Positions 9,465 to 19,091 of a stretch of DNA of 64,000 nucleotides are shown piece by piece. Below the pieces are notes generated by a model. That model made no database searches, was not told where the DNA came from, and saw only the letters and a program-made list of their open reading frames with translations. Source of the stretch: Burkholderia sp. BCC0322 (lineage in GTDB: Bacteria > Pseudomonadota > Gammaproteobacteria > Burkholderiales > Burkholderiaceae); the NCBI RefSeq assembly GCF_902833045.1, contig NZ_CADFDU010000002.1, positions 682,001-746,000 of the forward strand, in the 5' to 3' direction. A program made the position numbers and the translations under genes. Position 1 is the stretch's first letter; each line of letters opens with the position of its first letter.

Positions 9465-12400
9465 TCAGTGATGCGTCGTTTCGACCTGCTGCATCGGGGC
9501 CGTATCGACCGGCGGCAGCACCTTGCGTTCGCGCGGCACGCGAGCCGGGCGCGGAAGGCGCGACGCGGCTTCTTGCGCAGCGGCGAACTTGTCGGCGTCC
9601 GTGTTCACCCAGACGAGACCGGCCTGCTCCAGCACGGTATCCAGGCTCGCCGAAGCGGGCGCGGCTGCCGGTTGGGCGGGAGCCGGTGCCGGTGCTGGTG
9701 CTGCGACGGCCTCGACCGGCGCTGCTTCGACATGGACAGGCTCGGCAGCCGCCGGAGCGGCTTCGGTCGTCACGACCGGTGCAGCTGGCTCGACGAGTGC
9801 CGGCTGCGGTGCCTCGACGGCGACAGGCGCTGCCGGCACTTCGAACGCGTCGGTCGGCGAAACCGCGACCGGCGCCGGACCCGCTTCCGTAGCGACGGCC
9901 GGTGCGATCGGTGCCGGTTCTGCTGCCAGGGCGACTACCGGTGCTTCGGCCGGCGCTGCTTCGACGTGTACCGGTGCCGGTTGCGGCTCGACATCGGCCG
10001 GTGCTGCCGGTTCGGCATGGTGCTCGACCACTGCCTCGGCGACGACGGCGCTTGCCGCGGCGGCTGCCACGGCGACTGCCGGTGCGGTCGTGTGGGCCGG
10101 TTCGGTAGCAGCCGGTGCTTCCGGCGTCACGGCGTGCACCGAAACTTCGCCTTCTGCGCCTTGCTCGGCGTGGTCGACGACTGCGCCGTCTTCCTCGCGC
10201 TCGCGACGACCGCCGCGGCGGCCGCGACGGCGACGGCGACGTTCCTCGCCATCACGCGCGCCGGCTTCCGCGTCGGCTGCCAGCTCGGCGCCGGGCAGGG
10301 CTTCTGCGAGGGCCTTGTCGGCTTCCGGTTCCTGATGGGTTTCGCCACGGGTGACGGTTTCCAGCGTTGCTGCATGCTGGGTCGGCTTGCGGCGCTCGCC
10401 GCGCTCGCGACGTTCGCCGCGTTCCTGGCGCTCACCACGACCGGCTGCTTCGACGCCTTCCGGCTGCTCGACACGTTCGCGCGGTTCGCGGTTCTCACGC
10501 GGCTCGCGCGGCTCGCGGCCTTCGCGCGGGCCACGGCCCTCGCGACCTTCACGCGGTTCACGACCCTCGCGCGGCTCACGGCCCTCACGCGGCTCACGGC
10601 CTTCGCGCGGCTCACGTGCTTCACGCGGCTCACGTGCTTCACGCGGCTCGCGTGCTTCCTTGCCTTCGCGTTCCTGGCGTTGCGGCTGGCCACGCCCGGC
10701 TGCGGCCTGGTCGCGGCCGCCTTGCGCCTGCTGGGCGCCGCCACGACGATTGCGGTTGCGATCGCCGCCGCGTTCGCCGCGCTGCTCGGACTTCTCGGTG
10801 CGCTCGCCGCGAGCCGGACGGGCTGCCTGCTCCTTCGCCGGTGCCGGAGCAACCGGTGCGGGTGCGGGCGCCGGCGACACGCCGAACAGGCCTTTCAGCC
10901 AGCCGATGAAGCCGCCGCTTGCCGGCGCGACAGGCGCGGGCGCTGCAACGGGTTCGACCGGGCGCTGCGGTGCCGGGCTCGGGGCCGGACGCTCGGGCGT
11001 GATGCCCTTGACCGCGGCTTCCTGCTTCGGCTTAACTTCCGCCGCGCGCTTGCTGTAGCCGGTTTCCGACTCGAGTTCGCGGGCTGCTTCCTCGGCCATC
11101 TTCCAGGACGCGCGCGGGTCGTCGAGACGCGCGTCGTCGTGGCGCAGGCGCTCGAGCTTGTAGTGCGGCGTATCGAGGTGCTTGTTCGGGATCAGCACGA
11201 TGCCGACCTTGAAGCGCGACTCGATCTTGTTGATTTCCTGACGCTTTTCGTTGAGCAGGAAGGCGGTCACCTCGACCGGCACCTGGCAGTGGATCGCCGC
11301 GGTGTTTTCCTTCATTGCCTCTTCCTGAATGATCCGCAGGACCTGCAGCGCGGACGATTCGGTATCGCGGATGTGGCCGGTGCCGTTACAACGCGGGCAG
11401 GTCACATGGCTGCCTTCCGACAGGGCCGGACGCAGGCGCTGGCGCGACAGTTCCATCAGGCCGAAACGGGAGATCTTGCCCATCTGGACGCGCGCGCGGT
11501 CATGCTTGAGCGCGTCTTTCAGGCGCTGCTCGACTTCGCGCTGGCTCTTCGCCGATTCCATGTCGATGAAATCGATCACGATCAGGCCGCCGAGGTCGCG
11601 CAGGCGGAGCTGGCGGGCGACTTCGTCGGCCGCTTCGAGGTTCGTGCGGGTGGCCGTTTCCTCGATGTCCGCGCCCTTGGTCGCGCGTGCCGAGTTCACG
11701 TCGATCGCGACGAGTGCTTCGGTGTGGTCGATCACGATCGCGCCGCCCGACGGCAGCGGCACCGTGCGCGAGTATGCGGTCTCGATCTGGTGCTCGATCT
11801 GGAAGCGGGAGAACAGCGGCACGTCGTCGTGGTAGCGCTTCACCTTCGCGACGTTGTCCGGCATCACGATGTCCATGAATGCGCGGGCCTGATCGTGAAT
11901 TTCGTTCGTGTCGATCAGGATTTCGCCGATATCGGGCTGGAAATAGTCCCGGATCGCGCGGATCACGAGGCTCGATTCCAGGTAGATCAGCATCGGCTGG
12001 CCGGCGTTGCCGCTTTGCGACGCCGCTTCGATCGCGCGCCACAATTGCAGCAGGTAGTTCAGGTCCCACTGCAGTTCCTCGGCGCTGCGGCCGATGCCCG
12101 CGGTACGGGCGATCATGCTCATGCCGTCCGGGATCTGCAGTTGCGCCATCGTTTCGCGCAGTTCCTGACGCTCGTCACCTTCGATCCGGCGCGACACGCC
12201 GCCGCCGCGAGGGTTGTTCGGCATCAGCACCAGGTAGCGGCCGGCGAGCGAAATGAACGTGGTGAGGGCTGCGCCCTTGTTGCCGCGCTCTTCCTTCTCG
12301 ACCTGGACGATCAGTTCCTGACCTTCGCGCAGGGCGTCCTGAATGCGCGCGGAGCGCATGTCGATGCCTTCCTTGAAGTACTGGCGGGCGACTTCCTTGA

Positions 12401-12608
12401 ACGGCAGGAAACCGTGGCGGTCTTCGCCGTAGTTGACGAAGCACGCTTCGAGCGACGGCTCGATACGGGTGATGACACCTTTGTAGATATTGCCTTTGCG
12501 CTGTTCGCGCCCGGCTGTCTCGATGTCGATGTCGATGAGCTTCTGCCCATCTACGATGGCGACGCGCAGCTCCTCTTGCTGCGTCGCATTGAACAGCATG
12601 CGTTTCAT
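9465..12608 (-). CDS. rne: Ribonuclease E
   Basis: Essential endoribonuclease for mRNA decay and rRNA/tRNA maturation, and scaffold of the degradosome. The catalytic half matches E. coli numbering: S1 domain about residues 35-120, catalytic D303 and D346, and the zinc-link cysteines C404 and C407 (CPRC). The protein has 1047 residues. Its C-terminal half is low complexity: an RNA-binding Arg/Glu block with hexapeptide repeats [12 protein letters not shown] (about residues 645-710), then an Ala/Pro/Val-rich tail to the end. A GGAG ribosome site precedes the ATG. It is divergent from rluC, as in E. coli, and is probably autoregulated through its leader, though that is inferred from the family. 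Confidence 0.96.
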   Translation of the reverse strand: MKRMLFNATQQEELRVAIVDGQKLIDIDIETAGREQRKGNIYKGVITRIEPSLEACFVNYGEDRHGFLPFKEVARQYFKEGIDMRSARIQDALREGQELIVQVEKEERGNKGAALTTFISLAGRYLVLMPNNPRGGGVSRRIEGDERQELRETMAQLQIPDGMSMIARTAGIGRSAEELQWDLNYLLQLWRAIEAASQSGNAGQPMLIYLESSLVIRAIRDYFQPDIGEILIDTNEIHDQARAFMDIVMPDNVAKVKRYHDDVPLFSRFQIEHQIETAYSRTVPLPSGGAIVIDHTEALVAIDVNSARATKGADIEETATRTNLEAADEVARQLRLRDLGGLIVIDFIDMESAKSQREVEQRLKDALKHDRARVQMGKISRFGLMELSRQRLRPALSEGSHVTCPRCNGTGHIRDTESSALQVLRIIQEEAMKENTAAIHCQVPVEVTAFLLNEKRQEINKIESRFKVGIVLIPNKHLDTPHYKLERLRHDDARLDDPRASWKMAEEAARELESETGYSKRAAEVKPKQEAAVKGITPERPAPSPAPQRPVEPVAAPAPVAPASGGFIGWLKGLFGVSPAPAPAPVAPAPAKEQAARPARGERTEKSEQRGERGGDRNRNRRGGAQQAQGGRDQAAAGRGQPQRQEREGKEAREPREAREPREAREPREGREPREGREPREGREPREGREGRGPREGREPREPRENREPRERVEQPEGVEAAGRGERQERGERRERGERRKPTQHAATLETVTRGETHQEPEADKALAEALPGAELAADAEAGARDGEERRRRRRGRRGGRREREEDGAVVDHAEQGAEGEVSVHAVTPEAPAATEPAHTTAPAVAVAAAAASAVVAEAVVEHHAEPAAPADVEPQPAPVHVEAAPAEAPVVALAAEPAPIAPAVATEAGPAPVAVSPTDAFEVPAAPVAVEAPQPALVEPAAPVVTTEAAPAAAEPVHVEAAPVEAVAAPAPAPAPAQPAAAPASASLDTVLEQAGLVWVNTDADKFAAAQEAASRLPRPARVPRERKVLPPVDTAPMQQVETTHH
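10495..10670 (-). repeat. Tandem 18-bp coding repeats inside rne
   Basis: About nine imperfect copies of an 18-base unit encode the hexapeptide REPREA or REPREG in the RNA-binding arm of RNase E. Copies are near identical at the DNA level (for example GCGGCTCACGTGCTTCAC on the plus strand), which makes the tract prone to copy-number change without frameshift. Confidence 0.85.
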
Positions 12609-13333
12609 GAACGACTCCAGGCGGCTCTACTGGCGGCGCCTCGCGGTTGTCAGTCGCGAGGGCGGGAACGACGGCAGGCCGCGCCTTGTTGTGTTGTCAC
12701 AAGCACGCTGGAGCGGGAACGATGGCGGGGAGAATTGCCTGAAGAGGCGCTTGGGCCCGAAAGACGGGGCCGGCGGCCATAGGGCACCTGCGAACACGGC
12801 TTCAAAGCACGGCGTCCACACACCGCACGCTGTCAAAGCGCGCTAAGCCTGAGGCCGGGCACTGCCGCGGGGCGCGTCGTCATGCGTCGCGCGTGCCAAC
12901 GGGCGGCAGATGCTGCGGCTTGGGCCGCAGCGGGGAGTATCGAATCCAGCCCGACTTTCCCGCCTGGGGTGTACTTCCCTGGTTTGACGTCGCCAGGCCC
13001 CGCACGCTTCGCGGAGCCAAATCGGGCGCAACGCCGTAATTTTCGCAACCGGCAGCCTGCCCGGACGCACTTCGCGCCGTCGGGCTGCCAATCAAATTCT
13101 TTTCAACCAACTTTCCGTTACCGCGGCGCCTTGCCGACCGAATCCGCCTCTGGGCGCGATCCTTGCCGACGGGCGGCGCCGTGCGTGCAACTTGCTGCTT
13201 CTCTTTGATTAGGGGCGAGCAGCAGACCCCCGGCGCAAGTAAAATAGCGGTTTGCGCTTGCGCCTTGCCCGGTTGGTCCGGGCCGGCCGGTGAGGCCGCC
13301 CGCAACGTCTGGCTGGGCAAAATTATATTCAGT
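12609..13333. other. 725-base rne-rluC divergent intergenic region
   Basis: No plausible gene is present; short open frames on both strands lack codon bias or homology. It must contain the rne leader (minus) and the rluC promoter and leader (plus). A short hairpin, CTCGCG/CGCGAG (12640-12645 with 12655-12660), lies about 30 bases before the rne start. A TAAAAT at 13240-13245 is a possible -10 for rluC but has no matching -35. The length is compatible with the long autoregulatory rne leader known from E. coli. Confidence 0.6.
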
Positions 13334-14338
13334 ATGAACGAGTTAGGCAAAATATCCCAGAATTCGGTCGCAAGCGGCCAGGTATCGATGCTCGAGATCG
13401 ACGAAAGCTCGGTCGGTCAGCGTATCGACAACTTCCTGTTGCGCGTCTGTAAAGGCGTGCCGAAAAGCCATATTTACCGGATCCTGCGCAGCGGCGAAGT
13501 GCGCGTGAATAAGGGCCGGGTCGATGCGCAGTACCGGCTCGCGTTCGGCGACATCGTCCGCGTGCCGCCCATACGCGTGGCCGCAGCCGATCTCGCGCGC
13601 GCCGAAGCCACCATCGTGCCGCCCGCGCACTTCGACGTGTTGTTCGAGGACGACGCGATGCTCGTCATCAACAAGCCGGCAGGGGTCGCCGTTCACGGCG
13701 GCAGCGGCGTCGCGTTCGGCGTGATCGAGCAGATGCGCCAGGCGCGCCCGCGCGCGAAATTCCTCGAACTCGTGCACCGGCTGGACCGCGAGACGTCCGG
13801 GATCCTGATGCTCGCGAAAAAGCGCACGGCGCTGGTGGGCCTGCACGAACAGATTCGCGAGAACAAGATGGACAAGCGCTACTTCGCGTGCGTCCACGGT
13901 GAATGGCAGTCCGACTGGGGGCGTCGCCGCGCGGTGAAGGCGCCGCTGTTCAAGTATTCGACCCCGGAAGGGGAGCGGCGCGTGCGTGTGCAGGACGACG
14001 GGCTGCCGTCGCATACGGTGTTCAACCTCGTCGACCTTTGGCCCGAGTACGCCCTTCTCGAAGCGGAACTCAAAACGGGTCGGACCCATCAGATCCGTGT
14101 GCACCTCGCGCATCTCGGCCTGCCGATCGCCGGTGACGCCAAGTATGGCGATTTCGCACTGAACAAGGCGCTGGCGCGCGCGAATGCGCAGCCGTCGTTG
14201 AAACGGATGTTCCTGCATGCGTACCGGCTGCGGCTCGCCCACCCGCTGACCGGTGAGGCACTGCAGTTCGATGCGCCGCTGCCGGACGAATGCCGGCGCT
14301 TCCTCGATCAACTCAGCGCACTGCGCGATACCGCCTGA
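13334..14338 (+). CDS. rluC: 23S rRNA pseudouridine synthase RluC
   Basis: A 334-residue RluA-family synthase, expected to modify 23S rRNA U955, U2504 and U2580. It has an N-terminal S4 RNA-binding domain (about residues 20-85, ending in VRVPPIR) and the catalytic motif HRLDRETSG with nucleophile D151, followed by KTGRTHQIRVHL. The ATG at 13334 gives the normal N-terminus; the frame is open 57 codons further upstream, but that part is unlike the family. Divergence from rne is a conserved arrangement. The next gene starts six bases after its stop. Confidence 0.92.
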   Translation: MNELGKISQNSVASGQVSMLEIDESSVGQRIDNFLLRVCKGVPKSHIYRILRSGEVRVNKGRVDAQYRLAFGDIVRVPPIRVAAADLARAEATIVPPAHFDVLFEDDAMLVINKPAGVAVHGGSGVAFGVIEQMRQARPRAKFLELVHRLDRETSGILMLAKKRTALVGLHEQIRENKMDKRYFACVHGEWQSDWGRRRAVKAPLFKYSTPEGERRVRVQDDGLPSHTVFNLVDLWPEYALLEAELKTGRTHQIRVHLAHLGLPIAGDAKYGDFALNKALARANAQPSLKRMFLHAYRLRLAHPLTGEALQFDAPLPDECRRFLDQLSALRDTA

Positions 14339-14343
14339 ACCGC

Positions 14344-15003
14344 ATGGCTCGACAGCAATTTGACCTGATCGTCTTCGACTGGGACGGCACGCTGATGGAT
14401 TCGACTGCGCACATCGCGCACAGCATCCAGGCGGCATGCCGCGATCTCGGCCTGCCCACGCCGTCCGACGAGGCGTCGCGCTACGTGATCGGCCTCGGCC
14501 TGCGCGATGCGCTGCAGATTACCGCTCCGACCCTCGATCCGTCCGACTATGCGCGGCTCGCCGAGCGCTACCGCTACCACTATCTGCTCGACGACCAGCG
14601 CATCGAGTTGTTCGCCGGCGTGCGGGAACTGCTCGCCGAGCTGCGCGACACGGGCTACCTGCTTGCCGTTGCAACCGGCAAGGGGCGAGTCGGGCTGAAC
14701 CGCGTACTCGACCAGTCGAAGCTGACGAGCCTGTTCGATGCGACGCGCTGCGCCGACGAAACCTTCTCGAAACCCCATCCGGCGATGTTGCATGAGCTGT
14801 CCCGGGAATTGGGGCAGGACCTGTCGCGCACCGTGATGATCGGCGACACGACGCACGACCTGCAGATGGCCGCGAGTGCCGGGGCGGCCGGCGTCGGCGT
14901 CGCGTACGGCGCGCACACGGCCGACGCACTGGCTGCGCTCGCGCCGCGCTTCGTCGCGCCGGACGTCGGCGCGCTGGCCGCATGGCTGCGGGAGCACGCG
15001 TGA
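14344..15003 (+). CDS. HAD-family phosphatase, phosphoglycolate phosphatase-like
   Basis: A 219-residue haloacid dehalogenase hydrolase. Nucleophile and acid Asp are D12 and D14 in VFDWDGTLMDS; the Lys motif is in FSKPHP and the metal motif is MIGDTTHDLQMA. The Gph/PGP-type helical cap follows motif I. The true substrate is not evident from sequence. It lies tightly between rluC and the Rieske gene (overlap in GTGA), so it is part of the rluC transcription unit. The ATG at 14344 precedes the domain by only ten residues. Confidence 0.82.
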   Translation: MARQQFDLIVFDWDGTLMDSTAHIAHSIQAACRDLGLPTPSDEASRYVIGLGLRDALQITAPTLDPSDYARLAERYRYHYLLDDQRIELFAGVRELLAELRDTGYLLAVATGKGRVGLNRVLDQSKLTSLFDATRCADETFSKPHPAMLHELSRELGQDLSRTVMIGDTTHDLQMAASAGAAGVGVAYGAHTADALAALAPRFVAPDVGALAAWLREHA

Positions 15004-15401
15004 GCGCGGCGCCGGACGCCGTGCGCGTGTGCGCATCGGATGCCCTGGCCGACGGCGGCGCCGGCGTGCGCGTCGACGCGACGCTGCGCGGCGAGCAGGC
15101 TGTCGTGTTCTTCGTGCGCTACGAGGGCCAGGCATACGGTTACCTGAATCGCTGCGCGCATGTGCCGATGGAACTCGACTGGGCGGAAGGGCAGTTCTTC
15201 GAATCGTCGGGCCTCTATCTGATGTGCGCGACGCATGGCGCGATCTACGAGCCGAACACCGGCAAGTGCGTCGGCGGCCCGTGCCGTGGTGGCCGCCTGC
15301 GGCCGGTGGCGGTCGACGAGCGCGACACGTCCGACGGCCGTGCGGTATTCTGGGTGCCCGACGCTGACCTGCGTCCCGCCGTTCCCGCCACGACCGACTA
15401 A
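15000..15401 (+). CDS. Rieske [2Fe-2S] protein
   Basis: This small 133-residue protein is essentially one Rieske domain. Cluster ligands are C52 and H54 (RCAHVP) and C76 and H79 (CATHGAIYEP). The GTG start at 15000 overlaps the upstream TGA, and the frame is open six codons further. It resembles ferredoxin-like Rieske proteins, not oxygenase large subunits, so an electron-transfer role is probable. No oxygenase or reductase partner is in the neighbourhood; sppA follows after 12 bases. Confidence 0.82.
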   Translation: MSAAPDAVRVCASDALADGGAGVRVDATLRGEQAVVFFVRYEGQAYGYLNRCAHVPMELDWAEGQFFESSGLYLMCATHGAIYEPNTGKCVGGPCRGGRLRPVAVDERDTSDGRAVFWVPDADLRPAVPATTD

Positions 15402-15413
15402 CGACGACACTGC

Positions 15414-16406
15414 ATGGCCGACCAACCGAATTCCCCGGATTCTTCCTCCCGTCCCGACAGCCGTGAACCGAACTGGGAGCGTGCGGCGCTCGAGCGGATC
15501 GCACTCGCGGCCGTCAAGGAGCAGCGCGCGGCGCGGCGCTGGAAGATCTTCTTCCGTTTCGCGTTCCTCGCCGTGTTCGTGCTGTTCGCGTTCGCGTTGA
15601 TCGATTTCTCGAGCGATTCGAAGTTCTCGTCGAGCGGGCGGCATACGGCGCTCGTGACGATCGACGGAGAGATCGCGGCCGGTGTCAACGCAAACGCCGA
15701 AGACATCAACACGGCGCTCGATGCGGCGTTCGACGACGACGGCACGGCCGGTGTCGTGCTGCGGATCAACAGCCCGGGCGGCAGCCCGGTGCAGGCCGGG
15801 ATGGTCTACGACGAGATCCGCCGGCTGCGCGCGAAGTATCCGGACAAACCGCTGTACGTCGTCGTGACCGACATGTGCGCATCGGGCGGCTATTACATCG
15901 CGTCGGCGGCCGACAAGATCTTCGTCGACAAGGCGAGCATCGTCGGGTCGATCGGCGTGCTGATGGACGGGTTTGGCTTTACTGGGCTGATGGGCAAGCT
16001 CGGCGTCGAGCGGCGTTTGCATACGTCGGGCGAAAACAAGGGCTTCTACGACCCGTTCTCGCCGGAAACGCCGAAGATGGACGTGCATGCGCAGGCATTG
16101 CTCGACCAGGTGCACGCGCAGTTCATCAAGGCCGTGAAGGATGGCCGCGGCAAGCGGCTGCACGAGACGCCCGACATGTTCTCGGGCCTGTTCTGGACCG
16201 GCGAGAAGAGTGTCGAACTCGGGCTGGCAGACGGCTACGGCACGACCGACACGGTCGCGCGCGACGTGCTGAAGGCGCCTGATCTCGTCGACTATACGGT
16301 GAAGGAAAGTCTGACGAACCGCGTCGCGCGCAAGTTTGGCGCGGCTGTCGGCGGCGCCGCGATGAAGGCGCTGACGGCCGGCGGCGCATCGGTCAGCTTG
16401 CGCTGA
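15414..16406 (+). CDS. sppA: Signal peptide peptidase SppA, short form
   Basis: An S49-family serine protease of 330 residues, the single-domain type. One membrane anchor spans about residues 44-63. The catalytic Ser is S157 in ASGGYY and the general base Lys is K209 in GENKG, a spacing of 52 residues that equals the Ser-Lys spacing of B. subtilis SppA. It digests cleaved signal peptides at the inner membrane. It is last in the rluC-HAD-Rieske-sppA unit; a GC-rich hairpin follows. Confidence 0.9.
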   Translation: MADQPNSPDSSSRPDSREPNWERAALERIALAAVKEQRAARRWKIFFRFAFLAVFVLFAFALIDFSSDSKFSSSGRHTALVTIDGEIAAGVNANAEDINTALDAAFDDDGTAGVVLRINSPGGSPVQAGMVYDEIRRLRAKYPDKPLYVVVTDMCASGGYYIASAADKIFVDKASIVGSIGVLMDGFGFTGLMGKLGVERRLHTSGENKGFYDPFSPETPKMDVHAQALLDQVHAQFIKAVKDGRGKRLHETPDMFSGLFWTGEKSVELGLADGYGTTDTVARDVLKAPDLVDYTVKESLTNRVARKFGAAVGGAAMKALTAGGASVSLR

Positions 16407-16415
16407 CCAGAAGCG

Positions 16416-16436
16416 GGCGGGCCGCGATGGCCCGCC
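16416..16436. terminator. GC-rich hairpin between convergent genes
   Basis: Perfect stem GGCGGGCC/GGCCCGCC (16416-16423 with 16429-16436) with a five-base loop, but no T-run on either side. It could stop or stabilise transcripts of sppA and the opposing methyltransferase gene. Confidence 0.4.
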
Positions 16437-16463
16437 GTTCACCCGGCGGATCGCCTGCTGCGT

Positions 16464-17186
16464 TCAGTTCGCCAACAGCAGGAAGATCGCAGGGCGCTTG
16501 TGCAGATTCGGCGCAGGCGCCTTTTTCCAGTCCGCTACGGTACGGCTCGCGATCGTCTCGGTCGCGAGGGTCAGGTCGGCCGCGACGCAGATCTGCGTCG
16601 ACGGTGCGCAGGTCGCGACCAGCGTGTCGAGCATCGCGTGATTCCGGTATGGCGTTTCGATGAAGATCTGCGTCTGGCGCGCCTTGCGTGACAGTTGCTC
16701 GAGTTCGCGCAGGCGTTTGGCGCGCGCGGCCGCGTCGACCGGCAGGTAGCCGTTGAACGCGAAGCTCTGGCCGTTCAGGCCCGATGCCATCAGTGCGAGC
16801 AGGATCGAACTCGGCCCGACGAGCGGCACGACCTTCACGCCGCGCTCGTGCGCGCGGCGCACCAACAATGCACCGGGGTCGGCGACCGCCGGGCAGCCGG
16901 CTTCGGACACGAGGCCGGCGTCTGCGCCGGCGAGCACGGGCGCGAGGAGCCGGTCGATTTCGCCGGCCGGCGTGTTGACGTTCAACTCGCGGATCTCGAT
17001 TTCCTGGATCGGGCGCGTCGTGCCGATCTTCTTCAGAAACGCGCGCGTCGTCTTCGCGTTCTCGCCGATGTAATAGCCGAGCGTGCCGGCGCGCGCCTGT
17101 ACGGCCGCGGGCAGGACGGCCGCGAGCATCGATTCGTCGCCCTCGCCGAGCGTGTTCGGGACGAGGTAAAGCGTGCCGGCGGTCAT
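16464..17186 (-). CDS. SAM-dependent methyltransferase, RsmI-like (tetrapyrrole methylase fold)
   Basis: A 240-residue protein of the RsmI group within the tetrapyrrole methylase superfamily. The N-terminal [10 protein letters not shown] and the central [13 protein letters not shown] plus [10 protein letters not shown] motifs correspond to the SAM-binding loops of RsmI, the 16S rRNA C1402 ribose methyltransferase. It is shorter than typical RsmI (about 280-290 residues), and a paralog of this size is common beside maf in Burkholderia, so the substrate is uncertain. Its ATG overlaps the TGA of the upstream maf gene by four bases. Confidence 0.78.
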   Translation of the reverse strand: MTAGTLYLVPNTLGEGDESMLAAVLPAAVQARAGTLGYYIGENAKTTRAFLKKIGTTRPIQEIEIRELNVNTPAGEIDRLLAPVLAGADAGLVSEAGCPAVADPGALLVRRAHERGVKVVPLVGPSSILLALMASGLNGQSFAFNGYLPVDAAARAKRLRELEQLSRKARQTQIFIETPYRNHAMLDTLVATCAPSTQICVAADLTLATETIASRTVADWKKAPAPNLHKRPAIFLLLAN

Positions 17187-17815
17187 GCGCGGTCTCCACG
17201 GGTGATTGCAAACAACGGATATTCGGCGGCGCGCAGCATGCGCGTGAGCGCGATCAGCGGCAGGCCGACGAGCGCGGTCGGGTCGTTCGAGTCGATCGCG
17301 TCGAGCAGGGCGATGCCGAGCCCTTCGGACTTTGCGCTGCCGGCGACGTCGTACGGCGTTTCCGCGCGCAGGTACGCGTCGAGTTCGGCTTCGGGCAGCG
17401 AGCGAAAGCGCACGCGCGTGACGATGTCCTCGACCTGTGCCTCGCCCGTCCGGCTGTCGTACAGGCAAAGCGCGCTGTGGAATTCGACTTCGCGGCCCTG
17501 CATCGACATGAGTTGCGCAAGCGCGCGCTCATGGGTGCCGGGCTTGCCGATCTGGAGGCCGTCGAAGGTCGCGACCTGGTCCGACCCGATCACGAGCACG
17601 CCGTCCGGCGCGTCGATCGTCGCGGCGACGGCGCGTGCTTTTGCCCCGGCAAGCCGCAGGGCGGTCGCGGCCGGCGTTTCGCCGTCGTGCGGGGTTTCGT
17701 CGAGGTCGGGCGACACGACGTCGAAGGGGATGCCGAGGCGCTCAAGGAGTGCGCGGCGGTAGCGTGAACTGGAGGCAAGAATCAGCCGCGGCGGGCGGCA
17801 AACGGTATCCGGCAT
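17183..17815 (-). CDS. Maf-like nucleotide pyrophosphatase (YceF type)
   Basis: This 210-residue Maf/YceF protein hydrolyses non-canonical or modified NTPs; the YceF branch acts on m7GTP. The signature [11 protein letters not shown] opens the domain, [10 protein letters not shown] follows, and [13 protein letters not shown] (here VLVIGSDQV) carries the catalytic Asp. The ATG at 17815 lies seven residues before the domain; the frame extends 54 codons upstream into the yceD promoter area, which is not family-like. It diverges from yceD, the same gene neighbourhood as in many proteobacteria. Confidence 0.85.
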   Translation of the reverse strand: MPDTVCRPPRLILASSSRYRRALLERLGIPFDVVSPDLDETPHDGETPAATALRLAGAKARAVAATIDAPDGVLVIGSDQVATFDGLQIGKPGTHERALAQLMSMQGREVEFHSALCLYDSRTGEAQVEDIVTRVRFRSLPEAELDAYLRAETPYDVAGSAKSEGLGIALLDAIDSNDPTALVGLPLIALTRMLRAAEYPLFAITRGDRA

Positions 17816-17878
17816 GGTCGGTTGGATCGGTGAGTCGTCGGGTGTTGCGCAGCGTTGTGCGGACGCAAGCTTAAGTGA

Positions 17879-17907
17879 TTGACTGCAAAAGGTAAAACAG
17901 GTATGCT
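17879..17907 (+). promoter_or_regulatory. Sigma-70 promoter for yceD-rpmF
   Basis: TTGACT (17879-17884), a 17-base spacer and TATGCT (17902-17907) form a near-consensus promoter about 135 bases before the yceD start. It probably drives yceD and rpmF, with possible readthrough into the fab genes. Confidence 0.7.
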
Positions 17908-18045
17908 TTCCCGCTTTTCGTCGGCAGGCTTCCGTTGTGGTGGCGCCTGCCGGTTCTTCGGAAGTAAAGTACGTCATCCGCGGATGAGTCGTACGCGAGC
18001 GGTGCCAAGCCGGATCCGCAAGTCAGCCTGTAGGCAGGAGCGCAC

Positions 18046-18684
18046 ATGAACACTTCTTCTTCTGGCAAACCTGCCGCGGCGCTTGATCCGCATGCAATCG
18101 ACCTGTTCGAGTTCGCCCGCAGCGGGCGGCAGGCTGCCGGTGCGGTGCGCCTCTCGCAACTGCCGCGCATGTTAAACGAAGTGCCTGCGGACGCGCCAGA
18201 TCGCGACACGGTCTTCACATGGCAGGCGGAGGGGTTCATCCAGAAGGAGTTGCAGGACGACGGCGCCGACGGGCAGCAGCCGTATCTGCGCCTTGCGGTG
18301 CACGGCCATGCGTGGCTCACGTGCCAGCGCTGCATGACTCCGTACGACCAGACGTTCGACGTCGACATGACGTACCGGGTGGTCGCGACCGAAGAAGAGG
18401 CTGAAGAATTTCCGCTCGACGACGATGAAGCCGATGTGATCGTGGGCTCACGCCAGTTCGATCTCGTCGACTTGATCGAAGAGGAGTTGCTGCTTTCGTT
18501 GCCGCTCGTGCCCAAGCACGAGGTTTGCCCGGCAGTTCACGAAAGCCTCGTGTCGGGTGCGAGTGGTCCCGTGGAAGAGGCGGACGAAGAGTCCGGCGAA
18601 ACCGGGGACGAAGGCAAACGGCCGAATCCGTTCGCAGCGCTGGAAGCGCTGAAGAAGGACGGTGACGGCACCAAGAAACACTAA
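18046..18684 (+). CDS. yceD: YceD family 23S rRNA accumulation protein (DUF177)
   Basis: A 212-residue DUF177 protein. It has the conserved cysteine pair LTCQRCMTPY near residue 100 and an acidic segment EEEAEEFPLDDDEADV, then DLIEEELLLSLPLVP. YceD is needed for normal 23S rRNA levels in E. coli and plants, and its gene almost always precedes rpmF, as here. The Lys/Asp-rich C-terminal tail is loosely conserved. It follows a strong sigma-70-like promoter. Confidence 0.87.
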   Translation: MNTSSSGKPAAALDPHAIDLFEFARSGRQAAGAVRLSQLPRMLNEVPADAPDRDTVFTWQAEGFIQKELQDDGADGQQPYLRLAVHGHAWLTCQRCMTPYDQTFDVDMTYRVVATEEEAEEFPLDDDEADVIVGSRQFDLVDLIEEELLLSLPLVPKHEVCPAVHESLVSGASGPVEEADEESGETGDEGKRPNPFAALEALKKDGDGTKKH

Positions 18685-18782
18685 GCAGTTGTGGCGCGGG
18701 AAGGCGTAAAGGCTTTGGGCCAGGGTAGTTAAGCGCCGGATCGGGCTGTGTTAGAATCCGGAAAATTATTTAGGAGTTAGTC

Positions 18783-18962
18783 ATGGCAGTCCAGCAAAAC
18801 AAGAAGTCGCCGTCGAAGCGCGGCATGCATCGTTCGCACGATTTCCTGACGGCAGCGCCGCTGGCAGTCGAGCCGAGCACGGGTGAAGTGCACCTGCGTC
18901 ACCACGTCAGCCCGAACGGCTACTACCGCGGCAAGAAAGTCGTCAAGACGAAGAACGACTAA
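18783..18962 (+). CDS. rpmF: Ribosomal protein bL32
   Basis: This 59-residue basic protein starts [20 protein letters not shown], the standard bL32 N-terminus, and ends in KKVVKTKND. It sits at the peptidyl-transferase exit side of the 50S subunit. The AGGAG ribosome site is seven bases before the ATG. Zinc-ribbon cysteines are absent, as is normal for this (C-minus) proteobacterial form. It is between yceD and a terminator. Confidence 0.96.
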
Positions 18963-19039
18963 GCGTCAAGTCACGCGTTGCGCGCTACGCTTGCCGTTCG
19001 CGTGACAACTGGTTCGCTTGACACTTTCCTGGCTCAACA

Positions 19040-19068
19040 AAAAGGCGGCATTCAACTGCCGCTTTTTT
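19040..19068 (+). terminator. Terminator after rpmF
   Basis: Stem GCGGCA/TGCCGC (19045-19050 with 19057-19062) is followed by TTTTTT. It separates yceD-rpmF from plsX, but partial readthrough into the fab operon is possible because plsX starts only 24 bases later. Confidence 0.75.
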
Positions 19069-19091
19069 GTGCCTGAAATTCGTCGCATTCC

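Noticed and set aside
10495-10670. Repeat tract that might be mistaken for a CRISPR array
   Set aside because: Units are contiguous 18-base coding repeats in frame with rne; there are no unique spacers and no cas genes.
9390-12782. 1130-codon open frame on the plus strand
   Set aside because: Antisense to rne, where catalytic residues match E. coli numbering. The antisense translation is a composition artefact with no recognisable domain.
12880-13350. 156-codon minus-strand frame between rne and rluC
   Set aside because: Lacks codon bias and a ribosome site, overlaps the rluC start region, and the translation resembles no known protein.
16416-16436. Strong intrinsic terminator after sppA
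   Set aside because: The stem is perfect but there is no T-run on either strand, so it is listed only as a weak terminator candidate.
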